NCBI GenBank assembly: GCA_946061355.1
Contig: CAMGRE010000020.1
Coordinates: forward strand, 1 to 18,306
Source: an uncultured bacterium
GTDB taxonomy: Bacteria; Bacillota; Clostridia; Lachnospirales; Lachnospiraceae
Direction of reading: 5' to 3'
DNA length: 18,306 bases
Shown here: one piece after another, positions 6,243-12,724 of the stretch
How positions within the stretch are numbered: position 1 is the first letter of the stretch
Layout: the number at the start of each line of letters is the position of its first letter
The notes under the pieces: generated by a model
What the model was told of the DNA's origin: nothing
Seen by the model: the letters and a program-made list of their open reading frames with translations, nothing else
Database searches by the model: none
Translations under genes and position numbers: made by a program

Positions 6243-7757
6243 CTACAGCTGAAGAGCCGCAATCTCCTCCTGCAATTCATCCCTGCGCTCCGAGAGCAGC
6301 AGCTTCTCATTATGACGCGCATAATCCTCACAGCCAAACATACCGATAAATCTGGCGCTGTGCTCACCCACCGTAAGCTCCGTCACAAGGATCAGCATCT
6401 CATTTCCATCTTCAAAGACGCGCTCCACAAATGCAAACAAATGATGAAGCCTCTCCTTCACCGCCATTGTATTCTGCTTCATCTGAGCTGTTTCCGCGTT
6501 AAAAAGCTGCTCTATCTGGCTAAATTCCACAGGCATACCCGCCTTGTTCTGTGTGCACTGCTTCTGTGTCCTGTACAAAAAGGCAATGGCTCTCTTTTGC
6601 TTTTTCTGCTCCGTCTTTGACAGCGAATTGGCTTTCTTAAGCGATATCATGCGCTTTTCCAGACGCTCCGCCTGCGCTTCCAGAAGCTTCTCCACATCGG
6701 CTGAGCCGTCTCCTTCCGCCGACAGCGCTTTCACCGCCTTGAGCGAAAGGATCAGCTCCTTCAGATAATCCGCCGTCTCCACAATCTCCTTCATATCCGC
6801 CTGTACCGTATCAAGCAGCATTCCGAGAAGTGAGAGGCGTTCGTCAAAGGACGCCGCCTTCGCACGCTCACAGGCTGATTCCGGCGCCTGTCCCATAAGA
6901 ATCTGAGGAATCTGATAATCCCGCTTATATTTCTGATACAGGTCATAATAGGCCGAAAACTCCCTGGCAATCTTGTCATTGCGGATATACTGACTGATCA
7001 GTTCCTCCTCAACCGGAAGCTTCTCCTCCTCATAGAGCTGTAAGATCTCGGACAGATCCTCCCAGCCTCTCGCCGTCACGTAGGTCTTGCCCGCCATCGT
7101 CGCTTCGATCCGGTAGAAATGATCCTTCTTGATGTCCAGATAATTGATGATGGCATTGTGGATTCCCTGCTCTACGGCATATTCCTTCCACGTCTTGTAA
7201 TCCGCCTCCACATCCAGGATCTTCAGACGGTCCATCGTCACCACATCGAACTCTCTGACCGATTTGTTGTATTCCGGCGGATTTCCCGCCGTGACTACCA
7301 CCCACCCGTCCGGCACTTTGTGCCGTCCGAAAACTTTATACTGTAAAAACTGGAGCATGGACGGCGCCAACGTCTCCGACACGCAGTTGATCTCGTCCAG
7401 AAACAAGATCCCTTCCCTGACACCGCTCTCCTCCATCGTCTCATACACGGAGGCGATGATCTCACTCATCGTATACTCGGAAACCGAATATTCTTCTCCG
7501 CCGTACTCTTTCTTATTAATGAAAGGAAGTCCCAGCGCAGACTGTCTGGTGTGATGCGTCATGGAATAGGATACCAGCGCGATCCCGAGTTCCTGCGCGA
7601 TCTGTTCCATAATAGCGGTCTTGCCGATTCCGGGCGCTCCCAGCAAAAACACAGGACGCTGGCGCACCACGGGAATCCGGTATTCCCCAAACTCATCCTT
7701 TTTCAGATAAATCCTGACACAATCTTTAATGTATTCCTTCGCCTGCCTGATATTCAC
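6243..7757 (-). CDS. MoxR-like AAA+ ATPase
   Basis: The 504-aa AAA+ ATPase has Walker A GAPGIGKTA (residues 40-48), Walker B GILFLDEIN (116-124), a sensor-1-like VVVTAGNPPEYN (153-164) and an arginine in MDRLK (175-179) placed like the arginine finger. After the AAA+ core (about 1-260) comes a long helical region rich in Lys, Glu and Gln (about 280-460), probably coiled coil and specific to this subfamily. MoxR-type ATPases usually work with a VWA protein as a chaperone-like remodelling pair, and the gene immediately upstream here is such a protein. Its GTG start at 7757 overlaps the TGA stop of that gene (GTGA, 4 bp). GGAGG lies about 8 nt before the GTG. Translational coupling is therefore very likely. 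The target of the pair is unknown. Confidence 0.93.
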   Translation of the reverse strand: MNIRQAKEYIKDCVRIYLKKDEFGEYRIPVVRQRPVFLLGAPGIGKTAIMEQIAQELGIALVSYSMTHHTRQSALGLPFINKKEYGGEEYSVSEYTMSEIIASVYETMEESGVREGILFLDEINCVSETLAPSMLQFLQYKVFGRHKVPDGWVVVTAGNPPEYNKSVREFDVVTMDRLKILDVEADYKTWKEYAVEQGIHNAIINYLDIKKDHFYRIEATMAGKTYVTARGWEDLSEILQLYEEEKLPVEEELISQYIRNDKIAREFSAYYDLYQKYKRDYQIPQILMGQAPESACERAKAASFDERLSLLGMLLDTVQADMKEIVETADYLKELILSLKAVKALSAEGDGSADVEKLLEAQAERLEKRMISLKKANSLSKTEQKKQKRAIAFLYRTQKQCTQNKAGMPVEFSQIEQLFNAETAQMKQNTMAVKERLHHLFAFVERVFEDGNEMLILVTELTVGEHSARFIGMFGCEDYARHNEKLLLSERRDELQEEIAALQL

Positions 7758-9058
7758 GCCTCATCCTCCATATCTTCATACAGCACCACCTGAACTGCCC
7801 ATGGCGGCGGCGCCATACGGTTATCATCATCATTCAGAAATGCAAAGATCACATCATAATCCGGCATAACTTCCGGATAGATGCCATAGCCGTCCGTGAA
7901 ATAGATCAGCCCTTTCAGATTCTCGAACTCTCCCGCTTCCCGCAGAGACTGGATATAGGAGAAAACAGGGCGAAAATCCGTGGAGCCAAAACCTTTCAGT
8001 TTTCCTTCCCGCAGAAACCTGTCAAAGTCCGCATCACAGGTGATCTTCGTGTCGCTCTGAATCTCACTGTCGCATTGTATGATGTGCACATTGATCTTCT
8101 GGAAAAAGTTCTCGGTTCCCTTCAGAATTCCATACGTCTTTTTGAGAAAGCCTTTCACCACAGGTCCCCTGCACGATGCCGATGTGTCAAGCGCAATGAT
8201 GAACTCTTTTACCTTGTGCGCCTCCTTATATTCCAGAGGTTCCACAAGCGGCATATTGCCGTAGGTGGACAACCCGTAGGTGTAATAAATATAATCAAAT
8301 TCATCGGGATTAACCTGTATACTCTCTCCCATCACGCTGAAACGGCGCAGCAGCTCCGCATAATCATACTTCTCTCTGTTCGCCTCAGCCAGATTCTCCT
8401 CCAGACTCTCCGCGTTATTTTTCCCTTTGGAAAAGGTCTTCAGATCCGTCTTTACCCGCTGGCTGATCTTCTTCCACTGCTCCATCGTCACAGTGAGTTC
8501 CTCACTCTTTTCCCAAAGGAAATGACTGTCTTTGTAAAAAAGCTGGTGCAGTTCCTTCTTTTCACCCGGGCCCATACCGTTCAGCTTAAAATACCGGTAG
8601 ATCTTCTCCGCCGTCAATCCGCCGGCATCTTTTTTCATCCAGTACAACTTCTTTCGGGACTGCTCGTCCTCCGGAAGCGCCATGCTGGGGAGATCGAGTT
8701 CCAGTATGGTATTCTCCACCGCCATGTCCGCCGCCACATCCCAGTATTCCCTGTCCACCGCATCATAGCGGAAGCTGTGATAAAAGATGCAGTGCAGCAG
8801 TGCATGAAGCCAGATCCTTGCGATCGACGCCGGCTCCTTCTGATAAGTCCTCAGCACATATGCGGGATCATAGTACAGGAAAGCACCGTCACATGCCACT
8901 CCGTCAGACACCCGTCCGGCCATTGGCCGCAGAGAGGCAGTCGCCGTATCCAGGAAACGCAGATGCATGATCATATTGTCTCTGGCAAGTCCCATCACCT
9001 GAGACGCCAACGTCTGTATTTTCTGTTGTCGTTCTTTGCTTCGGATTTCCGTATCCAT
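7754..9058 (-). CDS. DUF2201-type protein: metallopeptidase-like domain plus VWA domain
   Basis: The 434-aa product has an N-terminal metallopeptidase-like domain (about 1-240) and a C-terminal von Willebrand A-like domain (about 283-430). The N-terminal helix carries WLHALLHCIFYH (83-94). The His spacing follows the HxxxH...H metal-site pattern, but the position of the catalytic Glu in HExxH is Ala, so peptidase activity is doubtful. The VWA domain has the MIDAS motif DTSAS (D291, S293, S295), GFGSTDFRP (357-364) and YFTDG (386-390), which should hold a divalent metal. The arrangement matches the DUF2201_N plus DUF2201 VWA-like pairing commonly encoded beside MoxR ATPases. GGGAGG lies 9 nt before the ATG. 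It is the first gene of the operon and overlaps the ATPase gene by 4 bp. Confidence 0.92.
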   Translation of the reverse strand: MDTEIRSKERQQKIQTLASQVMGLARDNMIMHLRFLDTATASLRPMAGRVSDGVACDGAFLYYDPAYVLRTYQKEPASIARIWLHALLHCIFYHSFRYDAVDREYWDVAADMAVENTILELDLPSMALPEDEQSRKKLYWMKKDAGGLTAEKIYRYFKLNGMGPGEKKELHQLFYKDSHFLWEKSEELTVTMEQWKKISQRVKTDLKTFSKGKNNAESLEENLAEANREKYDYAELLRRFSVMGESIQVNPDEFDYIYYTYGLSTYGNMPLVEPLEYKEAHKVKEFIIALDTSASCRGPVVKGFLKKTYGILKGTENFFQKINVHIIQCDSEIQSDTKITCDADFDRFLREGKLKGFGSTDFRPVFSYIQSLREAGEFENLKGLIYFTDGYGIYPEVMPDYDVIFAFLNDDDNRMAPPPWAVQVVLYEDMEDEA

Positions 9059-9083
9059 CCGGTAAAGCCTCCCAGATTACAAA

Positions 9084-9107
9084 CAGGCAGACCTGCCGGT
9101 CCGCCTG
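9084..9107 (-). terminator. Strong hairpin between the DUF3048 gene and the VWA operon
   Basis: On the minus strand CAGGCGGACC and GGTCTGCCTG form a 10 bp stem (one G-U pair) around GGCA, followed by TTTGTAATCT. The T tract is short, so this may be a partial terminator or attenuator that limits read-through from the secreted-protein gene into the downstream operon. It lies about 25 bp before the VWA gene start. Confidence 0.5.
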
Positions 9108-9151
9108 CCCTGTGCTTGTCCATGTCATTCGTCCAAACCTGTGCTGAACAG

Positions 9152-10201
9152 CTATGAGAAACTGATATTTCTCCCCTTCTGGGCGATGGCGATGTAAGTC
9201 TTACCGGTATTCATCTGGATCTCATTGCCATAATCATCATAATAAACGGTAGGCGCGTACTCCGCTGTCTTCGCCCATCTCACATGAATTGCTTTTCCTT
9301 TTGTAAAATAGTATCCGTCAGATGTATTGTCAATATTCTGGAAAGACAGATACCCCTTCTTGTCCAGTTTCTGCCAATTGGTGTACTGAACGATCACATT
9401 CGCAAACGCGATCTGCTGTCCGTTCGCTCCGTCCACCTGCGCTTTGCCATGAATGTTCTTCTTGTATAATCCTGTGGCAGTATCATAGGTAAAAGCACTC
9501 TTGGTATAAGGGAAAATGCCTGCCAGATTGATATTGTTTGCCGTCTTTGCCGCCTCGCCATACTGCTCCAGCGTATTCACGCCCTGGGCAAAAGTAAAAT
9601 GCTTCGCATTATAGTATTCCGGGCGGACATTCAGAGAGTATCCCAACTGTCCGGCTGCCTTGGTGATACCGCTTGCACTGATATAGGCATTGTGAGGAGC
9701 TTTCCTGTCGGAAGAACGGAAGAACTGTCCCGCACCGGGAGCTTCACCGCCCACGCCATACTCATATGTACCGGAGAGATTATTGATATCGGGCATTGTG
9801 ATCCTGTCTTTCATATAAACGACGCCACCAAAGTGAACAAGGATCGGATCCCATTCGGTTGCTTCCGGAATGTAGTACGCACGGCAGCTTCTGATGTTGC
9901 CGATCTTGGAAAGTCCCTGCCAGTCGTCAATCACCGCAAGCTGCCTCGAGATGTCGCCCTCCTCCATGATCTCATAAAGGATCTTGGCATGGCTGATGCC
10001 ATAAGATGGCTGCGCGATCGCATCGGTCGGCATCATCACCGCAATCGGACGTGTGGCCGCCTGGGCTGCACTCACAGGTTCATTCGTATATACACTTGCA
10101 ACGGTCTCTTCCGCCAGTACATCCTGTGCCGGAACGGATAACGCAACAGCAGCCGCTGCAGTCAGCATGGTAATCATCTTTGTAATCTTGTTGAATCTCA
10201 T
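9152..10201 (-). CDS. Secreted DUF3048 (YerB-like) protein
   Basis: The 349-aa exported protein has an N-terminal signal peptide (basic MRFNKITK, an alanine-rich core, likely cleavage after A30 in QDVLA-EE). There is no lipobox cysteine, unlike lipoprotein YerB of B. subtilis. The mature part begins DUF3048 with RPIAVMM (51-57), YEIMEEGDISR (76-86), IGNIRSCRAYY (100-110) and LVHFGG (121-126). A C-terminal half follows that includes a YTNWQKLD-type segment and ends in a small beta-rich domain. AAGGAGGG lies about 6 nt before the ATG at 10201; the frame extends 9 codons further upstream without support. A good sigma-A promoter precedes it. The biochemical function of DUF3048 is not established; the location suggests the cell envelope. 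Confidence 0.9.
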   Translation of the reverse strand: MRFNKITKMITMLTAAAAVALSVPAQDVLAEETVASVYTNEPVSAAQAATRPIAVMMPTDAIAQPSYGISHAKILYEIMEEGDISRQLAVIDDWQGLSKIGNIRSCRAYYIPEATEWDPILVHFGGVVYMKDRITMPDINNLSGTYEYGVGGEAPGAGQFFRSSDRKAPHNAYISASGITKAAGQLGYSLNVRPEYYNAKHFTFAQGVNTLEQYGEAAKTANNINLAGIFPYTKSAFTYDTATGLYKKNIHGKAQVDGANGQQIAFANVIVQYTNWQKLDKKGYLSFQNIDNTSDGYYFTKGKAIHVRWAKTAEYAPTVYYDDYGNEIQMNTGKTYIAIAQKGRNISFS

Positions 10202-10240
10202 CGATACCCTCCTTCTCAATCTGAGCATTTTTCTCTATCT

Positions 10241-10269
10241 ATAGTACCGCATTTCCATGTCACGGTCAA
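10241..10269 (-). promoter_or_regulatory. Sigma-A promoter for the DUF3048 gene
   Basis: On the minus strand TTGACC (10269-10264), a 17 bp spacer and TACTAT (10246-10241) match the vegetative consensus at five of six positions in each box. They lie about 40 bp before the start codon at 10201. Confidence 0.7.
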
Positions 10270-10306
10270 ACAGATTAGAGGAAGATTCTCACAAAATCTT
10301 TCCGTG

Positions 10307-10339
10307 CTGTCACCATTCCGTTTTCCCGCGCATATTTAT
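10307..10339 (+). promoter_or_regulatory. Mother-cell (sigma-K/E-like) promoter candidate for the Cys-rich gene
   Basis: CTGTCAC (10307-10313) is followed after 17 bp by CATATTTAT (10331-10339). The sigma-K pattern is AC, about 17 bp, CATAnnnTA; the last two bases here are reversed, so the -10 match is imperfect. The same CTGTCAC, 17 bp, CATA arrangement precedes the ferritin-like gene at 12725. The start codon follows 25 bp later. Confidence 0.4.
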
Positions 10340-10364
10340 ATAAAAATGTTTATAGGAGCCACTT

Positions 10365-10778
10365 ATGGAAATATTTGAAGAATCCGTTTTTGCAGAAAAA
10401 ACACCGGTCTGCAAGCCGGAAGCAGAGGCAGGTCCCGGAACAGCGGAACAAAACGGAGCCGAACCGGTTCCTTTCCCTCCGCACAATCCCTGCGATCGCA
10501 AAACGTGCGATGATGTGTTCAAACAGTCAAATTATATCTGCGTTCCCGTCAAGGTGAAACCCTTTGCAAAATCCGGTCATCCCATGGTGCGCTGTGAGGG
10601 TTGTCCCGTGGTCACACCGGGTTGCGAGTGCGAAGGACATGTAGATGGAAACTGCGATTTTACAATTACACAGAAATTGTCCATCAGCCTGCCCGTATGC
10701 TTCGGCGCCGATGTGAAGATAGAGCCCACCAGAGTGCAGTGCGGGGAAGTCAAGAGCAATTGTAAGCCGAAGCCGTAA
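10365..10778 (+). CDS. Cysteine-rich protein, possibly spore-associated (137 aa)
   Basis: The 137-residue protein contains 12 cysteines (16, 43, 48, 59, 77, 80, 87, 89, 97, 112, 126, 133). An acidic, proline-rich N-terminal part (1-45) is followed by a Cys-rich beta-type region with VCVP-like segments (YICVPVKVKPFAKSGHP at 57-73; FTITQKLSISLPVCFGADV at 99-117). There is no signal peptide or membrane segment. AGGAG lies 6 nt before the ATG. I recall similar Cys-rich proteins in spore-forming Clostridia, but no specific family is recognised. A spore coat or exosporium role is inferred from the cysteines, the lack of export signal and the mother-cell type promoter candidate. It is a single gene whose stop codon lies 1 bp before the large inverted repeat. 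Confidence 0.82.
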   Translation: MEIFEESVFAEKTPVCKPEAEAGPGTAEQNGAEPVPFPPHNPCDRKTCDDVFKQSNYICVPVKVKPFAKSGHPMVRCEGCPVVTPGCECEGHVDGNCDFTITQKLSISLPVCFGADVKIEPTRVQCGEVKSNCKPKP

Positions 10779-10881
10779 CGGCGGAATGCTGCGGTGAGAT
10801 TTCCTGTAATCAAAGCGGCGGAATGCATTCGAGAAGTGTCTTAGTATCTGCCATTTTCAAGAAGAACGATGAACAGGGTGG

Positions 10882-11016
10882 CGAGGACTGTCTGAGCACT
10901 GCCGGTTTTCAAATCTTTGGATTCCCGGAACCTTCACGGGGATTTCCTAATTGTTTTCGGGCGGACCGCTTATTATGCCGCTTCTGCGGAACTCGCTTCC
11001 GCTCAGACAGTCCTCG
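10882..11016. repeat. Perfect 16-nt inverted pair, internal-loop 5' strand to apical loop
   Basis: CGAGGACTGTCTGAGC (10882-10897) is the exact reverse complement of 11001-11016. The first copy is the 5' strand of the internal loop in the main stem and has no partner across the stem. The second is the 3' half of the apical region. Confidence 0.9.
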
Positions 11017-11116
11017 AAGCGGCGCATATCCGCCCGTTAAAACAATAAGGAAATCCACCGCTTGATCCCGATGTCATCCAAAGAATTGAAAAACCGGCAG
11101 ATGCGAGTTCCGCAGA
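10983..11116. repeat. Perfect 14-nt inverted pair, apical loop to internal-loop 3' strand
   Basis: TCTGCGGAACTCGC (10983-10996) is the exact reverse complement of 11103-11116. The first copy is the 5' half of the apical region and the second is the 3' strand of the same internal loop. This pairing crosses the 10882/11016 pairing, giving pseudoknot topology. It competes with the small apical hairpin and slightly with the innermost stem. Confidence 0.9.
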
Positions 11117-11223
11117 CACCCTGCTATCGAACATCGTTCTTCTGAAAATTCGCAGATACTTGACACTTTGAGAGCATTCCGCCGCTTTGTATTACAGGAA
11201 ATCACATATCCGCAGCAATCCGC

Positions 11224-12624
11224 TCAGTACTCCCGTATGTCACGGCAGACGGTTCCCGACAGTGCGAGCACGCAAATCAGATTCGGCACAGCCATCAATC
11301 CGTTCATGATATCCGAGAAGTCCCACACCAGTTCCAGCGAGCAGACCGCCCCGATGAATGTCACAAGTCCGTATGTCATGCGGTAGAATATGCGCCGACT
11401 CTGTTTTCCTGCAAGAAACGCAAACGCACACTCTCCCTGGTATTCCCATGCAATGATGGTCGCAAACGCAAACAGCGTCATACCGATACTGACAATAAAC
11501 GCACCCGCCTCTCCGAATGTAGTGCCAAATACTGCGATCATCAGTTCCACGCCCGTGAGCATCTGCCCACAGTCATCCCGGATCCCCAGCACACCGGAAA
11601 CCGCCAGCGCCATGCCTGTGAGCAGGCAGAGCACCATCGTATCAAAAAATACGCCCGTCATGCTGATATAGCCTTGCCTCACCGGATCATTCGTGCGCGC
11701 CGCAGCCGCGGTGATGCCGCCCGCGCCCAGCCCCGCCTCATTGGAAAACACGCCCCGCGATACGCCGTAGCGCATAGCGGTCATCATGCCGCCGACCCCG
11801 CCTGCTGCCGATCGCACGGAAAATGCCTGTGTCAGGATATCCACAATCCCCTTCTGCAGATATGACGCATGTGTCAATATCACCGCCAGGATCCCGATGA
11901 TATAAAAAAGCGCCATTCCGGGCACCAGATAAGAGGCAAATCCGGAAATCACCCCGATCCCGCCCAGGATCACGACGATGACGATAATCGTCAGGACAAG
12001 CCCCGTCTCTGCCTCCGGCACACCAAAGCTTTTCCTGACAGACTTTGCGATCGCATTCGCCTGCGTCATATTTCCCATGCCAAAAGAAGCAAACACTGCA
12101 AAGAAAGCATACATTTTTGCCAGAATGTGTCCTGCGGCTTTGTTCGGAAAAGCACGTTCCAATGTATACATCGGTCCTCCTGCCGGTCTGCCTCCACGTG
12201 TACGAATCCTGTATTTCACAGACAGCTCACTCTCCGCAAATTTGAGCGGCAGTCCAAGGAATGCAGCTGCCATCATCCAGAAAAGAGCGCCCGGTCCCCC
12301 GAGCACCATCGCCGTTGCCACTCCCACAATATTTCCGATGCCGATGGTCGCCGCCAGTTCCGTCATCAGCGAGGATACAGGCGATATTCCCTTCTCCTTG
12401 CCACGCTTTCCATCCCGCAGCATTTTTTCCCCGGGAATCCCGCTGACCATATCCTTCTCAGGAATTCTGCCGACTGCACACCCGAGCGCGTACCCCAACC
12501 GCCTGACAGGAAGGAAACGCATCCGTATCATGAGGAAAGCGCCTGTTCCGAGCAGAAGCACCAAAAGAGGGATCCCCCACACAATGCCATCCAGAGTCTC
12601 CATCCATCTTCCCAACACACTCAT
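11224..12624 (-). CDS. AGCS-family sodium/alanine (glycine) symporter
   Basis: The 466-aa polytopic transporter belongs to the alanine or glycine:cation symporter family (AlsT/DagA/AgcS), importing small neutral amino acids with Na+ or H+. Visible marks are the N-terminal WGIPLLVLLLGTG (16-28), IGIGNIVGVATAMVLGGPGA, GGPMYTLERAFPNK and GVFSNEAGLGAG. About eleven hydrophobic segments run to the C-terminus (ending RDIREY), and the length is normal. The ATG at 12624 is kept because it gives the usual family N-terminus, although the ribosome binding site is poor (GGGGA well upstream). A TATAAT (minus strand, 12664-12659) is a possible -10 without a good -35, and it sits next to the divergent sporulation-type promoter. 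The stop codon directly abuts the large palindrome. Confidence 0.95.
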   Translation of the reverse strand: MSVLGRWMETLDGIVWGIPLLVLLLGTGAFLMIRMRFLPVRRLGYALGCAVGRIPEKDMVSGIPGEKMLRDGKRGKEKGISPVSSLMTELAATIGIGNIVGVATAMVLGGPGALFWMMAAAFLGLPLKFAESELSVKYRIRTRGGRPAGGPMYTLERAFPNKAAGHILAKMYAFFAVFASFGMGNMTQANAIAKSVRKSFGVPEAETGLVLTIIVIVVILGGIGVISGFASYLVPGMALFYIIGILAVILTHASYLQKGIVDILTQAFSVRSAAGGVGGMMTAMRYGVSRGVFSNEAGLGAGGITAAAARTNDPVRQGYISMTGVFFDTMVLCLLTGMALAVSGVLGIRDDCGQMLTGVELMIAVFGTTFGEAGAFIVSIGMTLFAFATIIAWEYQGECAFAFLAGKQSRRIFYRMTYGLVTFIGAVCSLELVWDFSDIMNGLMAVPNLICVLALSGTVCRDIREY

Positions 12625-12665
12625 TTTGTCATTTCACATTCCCCGCATCTTTTGTTTCATTATAT

Positions 12666-12698
12666 CTGTCACTTGTTCGGAATATACTTCATAAACTA
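12666..12698 (+). promoter_or_regulatory. Sigma-K-like promoter for the ferritin-like/LysM-GH18 operon
   Basis: AC at 12671-12672 (within CTGTCAC, 12666-12672), a 17 bp spacer and CATAAACTA (12690-12698) match the sigma-K pattern AC, about 17 bp, CATAnnnTA. CGGAG and the ATG at 12725 follow closely. This suggests late mother-cell expression of the two downstream genes. Confidence 0.6.
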
Positions 12699-12724
12699 AT
12701 AGAAACAAAAATATCGGAGTTTTT

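Larger units (their letters stand above)
10780..11223. repeat. 444-bp imperfect palindrome / candidate large structured RNA
   Basis: The whole gap between two convergent genes is one long inverted repeat. Paired blocks, outermost to inner, are 10781-10794 with 11210-11223 (13 of 14), 10798-10810 with 11191-11203 (13 perfect), 10811-10826 with 11174-11189 (16 perfect) and 10835-10840 with 11162-11167. Next come 10843-10871 with 11132-11160 (two indels), 10874-10880 with 11117-11123, 10899-10922 with 11074-11100, 10940-10965 with 11029-11056 and 10977-10984 with 11016-11023. The apical region holds a small hairpin, GCGGAA/TTCCGC (10986-10991, 10997-11002). GGCGGAATGC occurs at 10780 and 10817, and its complement at 11174. 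No target-site duplication, T-run terminator or convincing coding frame is seen. It could be an ncRNA from either strand, a fold-back mobile element, or a DNA cruciform site. The structure is certain; the function is unknown. Confidence 0.9.

Noticed and set aside
8075..9157. 360-codon plus-strand open frame opposite the VWA gene
   Set aside because: Low-complexity, His/Arg/Leu-rich translation typical of an antisense frame; the minus strand carries the MIDAS motif and a good ribosome binding site.
10823..11065. 80-codon plus-strand open frame inside the palindrome
   Set aside because: The start codon lies inside a paired arm and has no Shine-Dalgarno sequence; composition follows the inverted-repeat pattern, so it is a by-product of the structure.
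10780..11223. Palindrome as a retron RNA, CRISPR-associated RNA or group II intron remnant
   Set aside because: No reverse transcriptase, cas gene, repeat-spacer pattern or intron domain V-like motif is seen nearby.
10770..11235. Target-site duplication flanking the palindrome
   Set aside because: The bases next to each end (GTAAC on the left, TCAGTAC on the right) do not match, so no duplication can be claimed.
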